Shown: positions 15,910 to 24,497, counted from the first letter of the stretch. The stretch is 64,000 nucleotides of DNA from Nitrososphaerota archaeon (GCA_029785615.1 JAFLZH010000003.1:1-64000), one strand, 5' to 3'. Numbers and translations are program-made. Notes: generated by a model from the sequence alone, not told the origin.

Positions 15910-17565
15910 TCAGACGCTCCTGGCCTCTTGCACCGAGAACTCCTTGACCATCTTCGAGAGAGCCCCCGGGTCCAGCTCCCCGCCGGCGATCTGGCCCGAA
16001 AGGCGGGCCGCCCTGAGCGCCAGGCTGGCCTGGACCGCGGCCGGGGTCCACCCGAAGCTCTCCGCTATCTCGTTCAGCCTGAACGAACGGTCGAGGACCT
16101 CGGCAGGGGTGGTCGGGGTGAACGAGTCGCCCGTCGGGTCGTACCTGAACACGTTGACGATCTCGTGCTCGTAGGGGCCGGAAGGCTTGAGCTCGTCGAC
16201 GCTCACCACCCTCCGCACCACCCTCCCGTCCTGGAGGACGACCTTCCGCACTGTGGCTATGGCGGTGATGTCTCTGATGTGCCCCTCGGAGAACCTCATG
16301 GGCGGCGTGGTCAGCCTCTGGACGCACCTCTCCGCGTTCTCGGCGTGGATGGTGGCCATGGTGGAGAAGCCGAGGGTGATGGCCGCGGCCACGGTCTCCG
16401 ACTCCTCCCCCCGCATCTCGCCCAGGCTGAGCACCGTGGGCGAGAACCGCAGGGCGAGCTTGAGGAGGTCTGCCAGGCCGTACTCGTAGCGCCCCGCGAG
16501 GGGGGACAGCCCGGCCCGGTAGGACCGCGTCTTCAGCCTCTGCCAGTGGAGGTGGTCCGGGAGGCTGATCTCGAGGACGTCTTCTGCGGTGACTATCTTG
16601 AACTTCGGGTTGGCGAGCGCCAGTATGGCGTTCATCAGCGTCGTCTTCCCGGAGTTTGCCTCCCCGCAGACCAGGACGTTGGTGGTCCTCTCGAGCAGGA
16701 GCCAGAAGTACGCGGCCATGAGCACCGACAGTGTCTTGTGGGCGTGAACCTCCTCGTAGGGGACCGGCGATCCAGCCGCCTCGCGGGCCCCCAGGGCCGG
16801 CCACCGTGCCTTCTCCGGCGACGCGAGCTGGGCCAGGGTTATGGGGCTCTCCCTCTGCTTCCTGATGGCGTAGGTGGACCCCGGCCTCGAGATCTCGTCC
16901 CCCAGGGTCGCGGTCACCCTCCTGTCAGAGGCCCCATGCAGCGTCACCTCAAGGGCCGGCTGGGCGAGGGAGACGGTGGTCCCGCCTAGTTGGGCGAGCC
17001 GCCGTATGAACGCCTGCAGCCTATCCTCGGACGGATATACGACGTCGGTCTCCATGAACATGTATTCCGAAAAGTTCCGATGGATCACCCTGACCGGCCT
17101 GTCGTACCTGACCGCGGAGATCTCTTCGATGAAGTCGTCGCTCATCAGGGGGTCTATCTCCCAGAACCCCGCGAAGTCCCGCAGGAGGAAGTAGAGGAGC
17201 TTGTCGTGCGACTCCTGGGCCACGGCGACGAAGCCCGCCTGCTCCGCGGTCCGCCAGACGTAGTCTGCGACCACCTCCCTGGGGTCCCCGAACGAGCCGG
17301 TCGGGATCGAGTCCAGCAGGTTCACCCTCAGGACCTCGAGCGCCCTCGCCTCGTCCTCGCTCAGCTTCGGGGACCTGACGAGGTATCTCCCGACCCCGTC
17401 CTGCTCCACCACGAACACCTCTGCGGACGCCTCAGGCTTCGCCCCGGCAGGGACCCTGTAGGTGTCGATGACGCCGGGGATCTCCTCTGGCGCTTCCACC
17501 CTGCGCTCCGGCTGCGCGTCTTTGGCCGGACCCTTCCTCCGAAGGAGTCCCCTCACGCGCGACAT
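15910..17565 (-). CDS. Type IV pilus secretion ATPase (TadA/ArlI/GspE family)
   Basis: About 551 residues from ATG 17565 (MSRVRGLLRRKG). Walker A is VCGEANSGKTTLMN; the Asp/Walker B region is FSPTVLSLGEMRGEESETV; the His box is GFSTMATIHAENAERCVQRL. The N-terminal ~180 residues are the flexible domain, ending in FWEIDPLMSDDFIEEI, typical of the family. It powers pilin polymerisation from the cytoplasm. The TATA element TTTAAC (17590-17595) sits ~27 nt upstream, so this ATG is probably leaderless; the frame is open to 17625 but that would precede the mRNA. First gene of a six-gene operon. Confidence 0.88.
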   Translation of the reverse strand: MSRVRGLLRRKGPAKDAQPERRVEAPEEIPGVIDTYRVPAGAKPEASAEVFVVEQDGVGRYLVRSPKLSEDEARALEVLRVNLLDSIPTGSFGDPREVVADYVWRTAEQAGFVAVAQESHDKLLYFLLRDFAGFWEIDPLMSDDFIEEISAVRYDRPVRVIHRNFSEYMFMETDVVYPSEDRLQAFIRRLAQLGGTTVSLAQPALEVTLHGASDRRVTATLGDEISRPGSTYAIRKQRESPITLAQLASPEKARWPALGAREAAGSPVPYEEVHAHKTLSVLMAAYFWLLLERTTNVLVCGEANSGKTTLMNAILALANPKFKIVTAEDVLEISLPDHLHWQRLKTRSYRAGLSPLAGRYEYGLADLLKLALRFSPTVLSLGEMRGEESETVAAAITLGFSTMATIHAENAERCVQRLTTPPMRFSEGHIRDITAIATVRKVVLQDGRVVRRVVSVDELKPSGPYEHEIVNVFRYDPTGDSFTPTTPAEVLDRSFRLNEIAESFGWTPAAVQASLALRAARLSGQIAGGELDPGALSKMVKEFSVQEARSV

Positions 17566-17589
17566 CTCGCAGTGAGCACGCCGCGGACA

Positions 17590-17595
17590 TTTAAC
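17590..17595 (-). promoter_or_regulatory. Promoter of the pilus operon
   Basis: The minus strand reads GTTAAATG around this site, about 27 nt before the ATPase ATG. No other promoter-like element is visible between the six operon genes, which are spaced by 40 nt or less. Confidence 0.5.
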
Positions 17596-17671
17596 GGGCC
17601 CCGCCGTCCGCGCAGGCTCCCGCACCCCCGGAGCGAAAGGATTTGATGTCGCGCCAGTGACGGGGGGCGCC

Positions 17672-18154
17672 GTGAAGATCGAAGAAGTTGAGGTGACCGT
17701 CCCCGAGGGGCATCAGCTCATCCTGGGGCAGTCCCACTTCATCAAGTCGGTCGAGGACGTCTACGAGGCGTTGGCGACGTCGATGCCGGGGATCAGGTTC
17801 GGGGTCGCCTTCTGCGAGGCCTCTGGCAAGTCGTTGATCAGGTCAGACGGGTCGGACCCAGGATGCGTCCGTCTCGCGACGGACTGCGCGGCCCGGATCG
17901 CCGCTGGGCACGTCTTCGCGGTCTTCCTCTCGGGTGCCTTCCCGATCAACGTGTTGAACCGCATCAAGGGGGTGGAGGAGGTGGCGCAGGTCTTCTGCGC
18001 GACGGCCAACCCCCTCACGGTGGTGGTCGCCGACTCGGGGAAGGGGAGGGGGGTGCTGGGGGTGATCGACGGGGGTTACCCGAAGGGGGAGGAGGGGCCA
18101 GAAGACAGGAAGGAGAGGTACGAGTTCCTTAGGAAGCTGGGCTACAAGCGCTAG
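17672..18154 (+). CDS. Adenosine-specific kinase family protein (DUF355)
   Basis: About 160 residues from GTG 17672 (an in-frame GTG five codons earlier is possible). It matches the archaeal/thermophile family with HFIKSVEDVYEALATSMPG near the N-terminus, FGVAFCEASGKSLIRSDG, and VFLSGAFPINVLNRIK in the middle. Members are reported as adenosine-specific kinases, a fold unrelated to the ribokinase type. The length matches the family. Placed between the pilus operon and small nucleotide/zinc genes, with no clear operon partner. Confidence 0.8.
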   Translation: MKIEEVEVTVPEGHQLILGQSHFIKSVEDVYEALATSMPGIRFGVAFCEASGKSLIRSDGSDPGCVRLATDCAARIAAGHVFAVFLSGAFPINVLNRIKGVEEVAQVFCATANPLTVVVADSGKGRGVLGVIDGGYPKGEEGPEDRKERYEFLRKLGYKR

Positions 18155-18184
18155 AGCCGATTTTCACCAAGCAGACGGTGAGAC

Positions 18185-18194
18185 GTGAATTCAC
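18185..18194. promoter_or_regulatory. 10-bp palindrome upstream of the zinc-protein gene
   Basis: GTGAATTCAC, about 50 bp upstream of the TATA-like CTTAAAAG at 18240-18247. Short, so it could be chance. Confidence 0.25.
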
Positions 18195-18275
18195 TTTCGC
18201 GTCACCCCCGCTGTATCTTACCGGCTTCAGATGCATTTTCTTAAAAGCAAGTGCCCTTCACAATGGGCAGGTGAC

Positions 18276-18461
18276 GTGGGCGTGTACACGAGCACTGAGC
18301 AGCAGGCGGCCCCTACCTGCGAGGTCTGTGGGCGGAAACTCGGCATCGGCTACTATTATTCATGCCACGTCTGCTCCCGTACCTTCTGCTATGCCCATGC
18401 GCCGCTGAGGTGCGACCACCTGGCGGTCAAGCAACCGGCGAAGAACGTCCTCGTCAGATAG
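18276..18461 (+). CDS. Small zinc-finger protein
   Basis: About 61 residues from GTG 18276. CEVCG, then CHVCSRTFC, then H and CDH give two interleaved zinc sites (C-x2-C, C-x2-C-x4-C, C-x-H), like a compact AN1/treble-clef finger. The start is set by CTTAAAAG at 18240-18247, which predicts transcription near 18269; an ATG at 18231 would lie upstream of the mRNA. The last 20 residues are basic. Role unknown; such proteins in archaea often serve protein or RNA contacts. Confidence 0.6.
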   Translation: MGVYTSTEQQAAPTCEVCGRKLGIGYYYSCHVCSRTFCYAHAPLRCDHLAVKQPAKNVLVR

Positions 18462-18492
18462 GGATAAACCTGTCCCAGCGCTCTCCCCTGCG

Positions 18493-18888
18493 TTGAAGGT
18501 CTATCTTTCTGTCCCGATGATCGCGAACAGGGCGCTCCCGAGGGCCACGGAGATGGCCAGGGCCATCGCAGACGCAGGGCACACGGTCACCTCCCCCTGG
18601 GTCCTGGGACCGATCGAGAAGCGGGACGGCGCCGCAGTCAACATCTTCCGCCGGGACAGGGACGCGACCGAGGCCTCGGACGCCATCGTGGCCGACGTCA
18701 CCGACCCGAGCATAGGGGTGGGGATGGAAATAATGGCGGCCTACAAGGCCGGGAAGCGCATCATACTCCTGGCCAAGAAGGGGAAGGTCACCTCAGGGAT
18801 GCTCGTCCACATGGACGCCAAAGAGACCGTGGAGTACGAGAGGGAGGAGGACGTCTACCTCTCGCTCCTGCGTGCCCTGTCGCGCTGA
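18493..18888 (+). CDS. Nucleoside 2-deoxyribosyltransferase-like protein
   Basis: 131 residues from TTG, with GATAAACC (18463-18470) ~26 nt upstream. The fold pattern is clear: MKVYLSVPM strand, helix, then SDAIVADVTDPSIGVGMEI, the conserved region where an Asp and a Glu bind the nucleoside and act as nucleophile in the family, then AAYKAGKRIILLAKKG. Enzymes of this family exchange or hydrolyse N-glycosidic bonds (DNPH1/RCL branch included). The substrate cannot be set from sequence. Confidence 0.75.
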   Translation: MKVYLSVPMIANRALPRATEMARAIADAGHTVTSPWVLGPIEKRDGAAVNIFRRDRDATEASDAIVADVTDPSIGVGMEIMAAYKAGKRIILLAKKGKVTSGMLVHMDAKETVEYEREEDVYLSLLRALSR

Positions 18889-19068
18889 CCTGGAAGGCGG
18901 CCGGGGCTCCACCGCATACGCCGTCGCAGCCGGCGCAGGTCAGCGGCTCCGCCACCTCCTGCCTCGACTACCTGGGCACGGACGAGTGCGCGAGCTAGCA
19001 GCAACGCCCCCGCGCCGCCGTCCGCCGAAGAAGTATCGTTTTATCCCCCGCCGTCCCCGGTCCGCGCA

Positions 19069-19440
19069 ATGAAGTCTGAGGTCAGGTCGAAGGGCGCCCC
19101 GGAGCCCATAGGGCCGTACTCACAGGGCGTCGACGCGGGCGCGGTCTACTGCTCGGGCCAGCTCGGGGCGGACCCCGCGACAGGGAAGCTCGAAGACGGG
19201 GTCGCGGCGCAGACCAGGCGTGCGCTCTCGAACCTGGGCCAGGTCCTCGGTGCCGCCGGGCTTGGCCTGCGCGACGTGGTGAAGACGACTGTCTTCATGG
19301 CCGACCTGTCTGAGTTCGCGCAGATGAACGAGGAGTACGGGAAGCACTTCTCGCCCCCCTTCCCGGCGCGGTCCACGGTCCAGGCGGCGGCCCTCCCCAG
19401 GGGGGCGAGGGTGGAGATAGACGCCGTGGCGGTACGCTGA
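19069..19440 (+). CDS. ridA: RidA/YjgF family deaminase
   Basis: 123 residues. RidA hydrolyses reactive enamine/imine intermediates made by PLP enzymes. Typical segments are PEPIGPYSQGVDAGAVYCSGQ at the N-terminus, ALSNLGQVLGAAGLGLRDVV and KTTVFMADLSEFAQMNEEYG in the middle, and the substrate-binding Arg in PARSTVQAAALPRGARVEID. The length is normal. TTTTATCC at 19039-19045 lies 27 nt before the ATG, so the transcript is probably leaderless. Confidence 0.92.
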   Translation: MKSEVRSKGAPEPIGPYSQGVDAGAVYCSGQLGADPATGKLEDGVAAQTRRALSNLGQVLGAAGLGLRDVVKTTVFMADLSEFAQMNEEYGKHFSPPFPARSTVQAAALPRGARVEIDAVAVR

Positions 19441-19443
19441 GCT

Positions 19444-19545
19444 TCAGCCCCGCGACCAGGATTTGCGGTAGGGCCCGCGCCTCCTCTTTCTCGCCTTCTT
19501 CTTCCGGGCCGACTCGGCCAGCAGGCTGTCCTGGTGGGCCTTCAC
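19444..19545 (-). CDS. Very small basic protein translationally coupled to mrp
   Basis: 33 residues: MKAHQDSLLAESARKKKA followed by RKRRRGPYRKSW and SRG. The GTG start overlaps the TGA stop of the upstream mrp gene as GTGA, the standard coupling arrangement. One third of the residues are Lys or Arg, with a Tyr and Trp near the end, as in small rRNA-binding proteins. It is not a recognisable eL41 or eS30, though the tail is reminiscent of eS30. Coding is supported by the overlap only, so this is a candidate. Confidence 0.45.
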   Translation of the reverse strand: MKAHQDSLLAESARKKKARKRRRGPYRKSWSRG

Positions 19546-20597
19546 TTTTTCATCTTGGCGTAGGCGACGATGCTGAGCATCCCAGCCACCTTGAACGCAA
19601 GCTCTTTGTAGACCAGGGCCTCCGGCGAGTCGGGCCGAGAGTTGACCACCGGGTCCCCCCTGTCGGTCTGCTCCCTCACGGCGACGGCCAGCGGTATCTC
19701 GCCTAGGAAGTCAGCCCCCCTCTCCGCCGCTATCTTCCTGCCGCCGCCGCCTGAGAAGATCTCGGTCCTCTCGCCGCAGTGCGGGCAGACGAAGTAGCTC
19801 ATGTTCTCGACCACTCCAAGTATGGGCGCGTCCAGCCGCTTGAACATGGCGAGGGCTTTCGCGGCTATGCTGAGGGCTGCGTCCTGGGGCGTCGTGACTA
19901 TCAGGACTCCGCCGAGGGGGACCGTCTGCGCGAGGGTGAGGCTGGCGTCGCCGGTCCCCGGAGGGAGGTCGCAGATGAGGTAGTCGAGCTCCCCCCAGTC
20001 CACCTGAGTCAGCAGCTGCCTGACCGCTCCGGCCACGAGGGGGCCCCTCCAGATGACCGGGGTCTCCTCGTCGTAGAAGAACCCCAGGGACGCCACCTTC
20101 ACGCCGTGGGCCACCGGAGGGATGACCATCTCGTCCCTGACCTCCGGCCTGGACTTCACTCCCATCATGAGCGGGATGTTGGGACCGTAGACGTCCGCGT
20201 CGAGTATCCCGACCTTTGCCCCAGAAGCCGCCAGCGCGCAGGCCAGGTTGACCGCCACCGTGGACTTCCCCACCCCGCCCTTCCCGCTGGCCACGGCGAT
20301 GATGTTCTTCACCCCCTTCAGCACTTCGGCTTCGGCGTAGTCCCTGGTGGCGTAGACCATGGAACCTGTCTTCATCTCCACCTCCTTCACCCCCGGGATG
20401 CCCTCCACCGCAGCCCTGGCCGCCTCCTCCAGCCTCGAGCGCAGGGGGCAGGCTGGGGTGGTGAGGTTGAGCGTGAACGTGACCCTGTCGCCGGCGACTT
20501 CGACCTCGTCGACCATGTGGAGGGAGACCAAATCCCTCCCCAGCTCCGGGTCCTTGACCGCGGCCAGCGCCCTGATCACGTCCTCCTTGTCTGCCAA
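19542..20597 (-). CDS. mrp: Mrp/ApbC (NBP35-like) iron-sulfur carrier ATPase
   Basis: 351 residues. An N-terminal MIP18/DUF59-type domain (residues 1-~85, VKDPELGRDLVSLHMVDEV) is fused to a P-loop ATPase with ASGKGGVGKSTVAVNLACAL, DADVYGPNIPLMMG and YLICDLPPGTGDASLTLAQT. CPHCG near residue 275 is the Cys pair that holds a bridging cluster in dimers. It carries Fe-S clusters to apo-proteins in the cytoplasm. The minus-strand TATA (near 20622-20630) is about 29 nt upstream. It is coupled to the tiny basic gene downstream. Confidence 0.93.
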   Translation of the reverse strand: MADKEDVIRALAAVKDPELGRDLVSLHMVDEVEVAGDRVTFTLNLTTPACPLRSRLEEAARAAVEGIPGVKEVEMKTGSMVYATRDYAEAEVLKGVKNIIAVASGKGGVGKSTVAVNLACALAASGAKVGILDADVYGPNIPLMMGVKSRPEVRDEMVIPPVAHGVKVASLGFFYDEETPVIWRGPLVAGAVRQLLTQVDWGELDYLICDLPPGTGDASLTLAQTVPLGGVLIVTTPQDAALSIAAKALAMFKRLDAPILGVVENMSYFVCPHCGERTEIFSGGGGRKIAAERGADFLGEIPLAVAVREQTDRGDPVVNSRPDSPEALVYKELAFKVAGMLSIVAYAKMKK

Positions 20598-20688
20598 CCT
20601 GGCGCGTGCTCCGGCCGGGGGCTTAAATTTCCTCCCTCAGGCGGAGTCTTTATCGCACCCGCGAGACGCGCCGCGCGAAGTGGGCATC

Positions 20689-21429
20689 ATGGAGGTAATC
20701 CCGGTCCGCGGTCTCGCCGAGGTCAAGCCGGGGAAAGACCTGGGGGCGCTCATCGTCGCGGCCCTGCGCAGGGGGCGCCTCAGCCTGAAGCGCGGGGACG
20801 TCGTGGTGGTCAAGCAGAAGGCCGTCTCCAAGGCCGAGGGGAGGCTCGTCAGGCTCGCGGATGTCGTCCCCGGCGCCCGGGCGGAAAGACTGGCGAAGTC
20901 TCAGGGGAAGGACCCGCGCCTCGTCGAGCTCATCCTCAGGGAGTCTGTGAGGGTGGTCCGGGCCGGGCACGGCGTGATCATCACGGAGACCAGGCATGGC
21001 TTCATCTGTGCGAACTCCGGCGTAGACCAGTCGAACGTGGGCAGAGGTGTGGCGGCGCTGCTCCCTGTGGACTCTGACAGGAGCGCCAGGGAGATCAGGG
21101 CCACCCTCGAGAAAGCCTCGGGGACTCGGCTCGCGGTCGTGGTCACTGACACGTTCGGGCGCCCCTGGCGGCTCGGCCAGACCGACGTCGCCATAGGGTG
21201 CTCTGGTATCGACCCCCTCGTCCGCTACGCGGGGAAGCGGGACAAGTTCGGCTACACGCTGAGGGTGACCCAGCCAGCCGTGGTCGACGAGATCGCTGGC
21301 GCCGCGGAGCTCGTGCTGGGGAAGCTGGGCGGGACACCCGTGGCCATCGTCAGGGGCGCGAGCTACTCCAGGGGGGATACCGGGGTGAGGCCGCTCGTGA
21401 TGCCCAGGGCGAGGGACCTGTTCAGGTGA
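20689..21429 (+). CDS. cofE: Coenzyme F420-0:L-glutamate ligase
   Basis: About 246 residues from ATG 20689; an in-frame GTG at 20680 is possible. It adds glutamates to F420-0 using GTP. Family text: MEVIPVRGLAEVKPG at the N-terminus, GDVVVVKQKAVSKAEGR, TRHGFICANSGVDQSNV, and VVVTDTFGRPWRLGQTDVAIG. The length matches archaeal single-domain CofE. It is followed by cofD (4 nt) and cofC, an F420 operon, with a TATA-like TTTATC at 20649-20654. The genes for the deazaflavin core (cofG, cofH) are not in the window. Confidence 0.95.
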   Translation: MEVIPVRGLAEVKPGKDLGALIVAALRRGRLSLKRGDVVVVKQKAVSKAEGRLVRLADVVPGARAERLAKSQGKDPRLVELILRESVRVVRAGHGVIITETRHGFICANSGVDQSNVGRGVAALLPVDSDRSAREIRATLEKASGTRLAVVVTDTFGRPWRLGQTDVAIGCSGIDPLVRYAGKRDKFGYTLRVTQPAVVDEIAGAAELVLGKLGGTPVAIVRGASYSRGDTGVRPLVMPRARDLFR

Positions 21430-21433
21430 GCCC

Positions 21434-22345
21434 ATGAAGGTCGTCGTCCTGGCCGGGGGGACCGGCTCTGCCAAGCTCCTCCGGGGGGTCCAGGCGCTGG
21501 GCGTCGACATGACCGTCGTGGCCAACGTCGGGGACAACGCCTGGATCTACGGGGTCTACGTCTGCCCAGACGTCGACATCGCATGCTACGCCCTCGCCGG
21601 GATGTCAGACAGCGCCCGGGGGTGGGGGATACAGGGGGACTCGTTCCAGGTGCTCGACCAGATGGCCCGCGCAGGGGTCGAGACGTGGTTCAGGCTCGGG
21701 GACAGGGACCTCGCCACCTGCCTGGCGAGGACCCAGATGCTCAGGGACGGGCGCACCCTGACCGAAGCGACTGAGGCCCTGGCGGACAGGCTAGGAGCAG
21801 GGTGCGCCGTCCTCCCGGCCTGCGACGAGCCCGTCCAGACCATCATCTCCACCCCACAGGGAGAGCTTGACCTCCAGGAGTTCTGGGTGAGGGAGAAGGG
21901 CCGCCCGCGGGTCCTGGGAGTGAGGTACAGGGGCGCAGACCGCGCGCGTCCCACAGCCAAGGTCAGGGACGCCGTCAGGGGGGCGGACAGGGTGGTGGTC
22001 TGTCCCGCCAATCCGGTCACCAGCATCGGCCCGGAGCTGGCGGTCCCAGGGTTCGTCAGGCTGCTGAGGTCTGCGCGGAGGGTGGTGGCGCTCTCCCCAA
22101 TGGTCGGGAACCGACCCTTCAGCGGGCCGGCCGGGAAGCTGATGAGGGCCACGGGGGTCCCCTCCAGCTCTCTGGGGGTGGCGAGGCTCTACTCCAAGTT
22201 CGCAGACGCCCTGGTGATAGCAAGCGAGGACAGGGGGATGGCCGGCGAGATCCGTCGCCTGGGGCTCGACTGCGCCGCCGCAGACATTAGGATGAGGGGG
22301 CCGTCAGACGCGGCCAGGGTCGCCAGGGAGGTGCTGGCCGCCTGA
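21434..22345 (+). CDS. cofD: 2-phospho-L-lactate transferase
   Basis: 303 residues. It joins the activated phospholactyl group to the deazaflavin FO to make F420-0. Signature parts are MKVVVLAGGTGSAKLLRGV at the N-terminus, VVANVGDNAWIYGVYVCPD, FRLGDRDLATCLARTQMLRD, and ALSPMVGNRPFSGPAGKLM. Normal length. Middle gene of cofE-cofD-cofC; the 11-nt gap to cofC suggests one transcript. Confidence 0.95.
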   Translation: MKVVVLAGGTGSAKLLRGVQALGVDMTVVANVGDNAWIYGVYVCPDVDIACYALAGMSDSARGWGIQGDSFQVLDQMARAGVETWFRLGDRDLATCLARTQMLRDGRTLTEATEALADRLGAGCAVLPACDEPVQTIISTPQGELDLQEFWVREKGRPRVLGVRYRGADRARPTAKVRDAVRGADRVVVCPANPVTSIGPELAVPGFVRLLRSARRVVALSPMVGNRPFSGPAGKLMRATGVPSSSLGVARLYSKFADALVIASEDRGMAGEIRRLGLDCAAADIRMRGPSDAARVAREVLAA

Positions 22346-22356
22346 GAGGCCTGGCC

Positions 22357-22971
22357 TTGGTGATACCTGTGAAGTCGTCCGGGGGTAAGTCGAGGCTGTC
22401 CGGGTTCCTGTCGCAGCCGCAGAGGGACGAGTTCAGCAGGCTGCTCCTCGAGGACGTCCTCGACACGGTGGTGGAGGCCGGCCTCGCAGAGAGCTGCTTC
22501 GTGGTGTCCTCCGACCGCGGCGTCCTCGAGCTGGCAGAAAGCCGCGGGGCGCTGGGGGTCCTCGAAGAAGGAGACTCGGGGGTGAACGCCGCGGTGGAGG
22601 CGGGGGCGCGGGCGAGCGGGGCGGATACGGTCCTGGTCCTCCCATCGGATCTTCCGCTCCTGACCTCTGCCGACGTCGGCGCCATCATCGGTCTGTGGGG
22701 CGGGGGGGCGGAGGTCGTCATCGCGCCGTCCGTTGCCTTCGACGGGACCAACGCCCTCCTGTATCCCGCGGCCGCGGGGCTCTGCCTGAGCTACGACCGC
22801 AACAGCTTCTGGAACCACCTCGCCTCGGCGGCGAGCTCGGGGCTCTCTGTCGGGGTCAGCACCAGGCCGGGGATAATGCTGGACATAGACTCCCCGGACG
22901 ACTTCAGAGGGCTGGCTTCGTCCGGGTCCGACCGCAGGGCGGCCCGGTTCTCGAGGAGGGCCGTGGGTTGA
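22357..22971 (+). CDS. cofC: 2-phospho-L-lactate guanylyltransferase
   Basis: 204 residues from TTG (a GTG follows immediately). It makes the GDP-activated phospholactate used by CofD. VIPVKSSGGKSRLSGFL is the GT-A nucleotide-binding start; VLVLPSDLPLLTSADVGAII carries the metal-binding Asp residues; GTNALLYP and GIMLDIDSPDDFRGL complete the family pattern. Its stop overlaps the next start as TTGA, so the downstream amidohydrolase is coupled to the F420 genes. Confidence 0.93.
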   Translation: MVIPVKSSGGKSRLSGFLSQPQRDEFSRLLLEDVLDTVVEAGLAESCFVVSSDRGVLELAESRGALGVLEEGDSGVNAAVEAGARASGADTVLVLPSDLPLLTSADVGAIIGLWGGGAEVVIAPSVAFDGTNALLYPAAAGLCLSYDRNSFWNHLASAASSGLSVGVSTRPGIMLDIDSPDDFRGLASSGSDRRAARFSRRAVG

Positions 22972-24497
22972 AGGGGCTCCTCCTGAAGAACTGCACCTTC
23001 CTCGACTCCTCGGCCGGAGGGGTCTACTGCGAGGGTGGACGCATCGAGAAGATCTACCGGGGAGGGGAGCCCGCGGTCCCGCCCGACGCCGCGGTGGTGG
23101 ACGCCAACGGAGGGACGGTCCTCCCCGGGCTCATCGACTCCCACTGCCACCCTTTCGAATACTCATGGCTGAAGCGGAACCTCGACCTCCGAGGGACCAG
23201 CAGCGTAGTCGCCCTCCGCCTCCGGATCCAGGCCGGGGTGCTCAGGGCGAAGCCCGGAGAGTGGGTGGTGGGGATGGGCTGGGACCAGGAGGCCTTCCCG
23301 GGCCGGAAGATGCCCGCCAAGGAGGACATCGACGGGGTCTCCCCGGCAAACCCGGTGGCCGTGACCAGGGTCTGCGGCCACGTGGCCCTGCTCAACAGCG
23401 CTGCCATCAGCCGGCTCGGCCTGGGGTCGAGGACCGGGCCTCTCTTCGAGCGCGGCCAGGGCGGCGAGCTGACCGGGATAGTGAAGGAGGGGGCCCTGAC
23501 CGAGGTCGGCGCGAGCATCCCGAAGACCGCCGAGGAGCTCGCCTCCGGGCTGCAGGCGGTCGAGTCTGAGGGAGCCCGGCTGGGGCTCGCCGCCCTGCAC
23601 ACCATCGTCTCCCCTGACGGGTTCCGCGAAGAGCTCGCGGCTCTGGCCCTCCTCGCCACAGAGGGGAGGCTCGCCCTGCGGCACAGGATCTACGTCCCCC
23701 CTGACTCCCTGGGGCTCCTGGGCGAAGGGAAGCTCGGGCCGAAGCTCGCGGGCCCCCGGGCGAGGATAAACGGGGTCAAGATATTCGCCGACGGGTCCCT
23801 CGGCGCCAGGACTGCCGCCCTGCGCGAGCCCTACTCCGACGACCCGTCGAACTCGGGGCTTCTGGGGTACGGAGACGAAGAGCTCGCCGCCCTGGTCGAG
23901 CGGGTCGACTCCATGGGGCAACAGGCGATCATCCACGCCATCGGGGACAGGGCGGTCGAGCAGGCCATCGGCGCGCTCTCCAGGGTGACCGGGGCCACCA
24001 ACCCGCGGAGGCACAGGATCGAGCACGCGGGACTCATCCCCCGGGACCTGAGGTCCAGGATGGCCAGGCACGGGATCAGGGCAGCGGTCCAGCCGTGCTT
24101 TGTGACCTCGGACACCTGGGCGCAGGAGAGGCTGGGTGAAGAGAGGATCCGCGACCTCTATCCCTTCCGGTCCATGCTGAGGGAGGGGCTGGTGGCCTCG
24201 GGGGGCTCCGACTGCCCGGTGGAGTCCCTGAGCCCCATCCTCGGGGTCTGGTCCGCCATGACCAGGGGCGGGATCGTCCCGGAGGAGGCCATCGGGATGG
24301 ACGAGGCCCTGTCGATGTACACCTCCATGGCGGCTTCCAACGGGTTCGACGACCACCCCTTCGCCGAGGGGAGCCCAGCCGACCTTACGCTCCTCGACTC
24401 CGCCGTGGCCGGGATGCACCCGGCGCTCTTCCGGAAGGTGAAGCCCTTCGCCACGGTCGTGGACGGGGTGCCCGTCCACTCCTACGGCTTCGGCTGA
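22968..24497 (+). CDS. YtcJ-like amidohydrolase (amidohydrolase family 3)
   Basis: 509 residues from TTG 22968, which overlaps the cofC stop. The metal site HxH is in GLIDSHCHPFEYSW (~residue 52). Later parts are VGMGWDQEAFPGRKMP, INGVKIFADGSLGARTA (the Lys that can be carbamylated), IHAIGDRAVEQAI, HRIEHAGLIP, and SGGSDCPVES with the final Asp. Cytoplasmic zinc hydrolase of unknown amide or cyclic substrate. The link to F420 biosynthesis is positional only. The last 16 nt overlap the convergent gene. Confidence 0.88.
   Translation: MKGLLLKNCTFLDSSAGGVYCEGGRIEKIYRGGEPAVPPDAAVVDANGGTVLPGLIDSHCHPFEYSWLKRNLDLRGTSSVVALRLRIQAGVLRAKPGEWVVGMGWDQEAFPGRKMPAKEDIDGVSPANPVAVTRVCGHVALLNSAAISRLGLGSRTGPLFERGQGGELTGIVKEGALTEVGASIPKTAEELASGLQAVESEGARLGLAALHTIVSPDGFREELAALALLATEGRLALRHRIYVPPDSLGLLGEGKLGPKLAGPRARINGVKIFADGSLGARTAALREPYSDDPSNSGLLGYGDEELAALVERVDSMGQQAIIHAIGDRAVEQAIGALSRVTGATNPRRHRIEHAGLIPRDLRSRMARHGIRAAVQPCFVTSDTWAQERLGEERIRDLYPFRSMLREGLVASGGSDCPVESLSPILGVWSAMTRGGIVPEEAIGMDEALSMYTSMAASNGFDDHPFAEGSPADLTLLDSAVAGMHPALFRKVKPFATVVDGVPVHSYGFG

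Noticed and set aside
18889..19068. Short ORF between the deoxyribosyltransferase-like gene and ridA
   Set aside because: Arg/Pro/Ala-rich, overlaps the ridA promoter, and lacks any coding features.
19779..20640. Plus-strand frame running through mrp into cofE
   Set aside because: Antisense to intact Mrp motifs; cofE has its own promoter and start at 20689.
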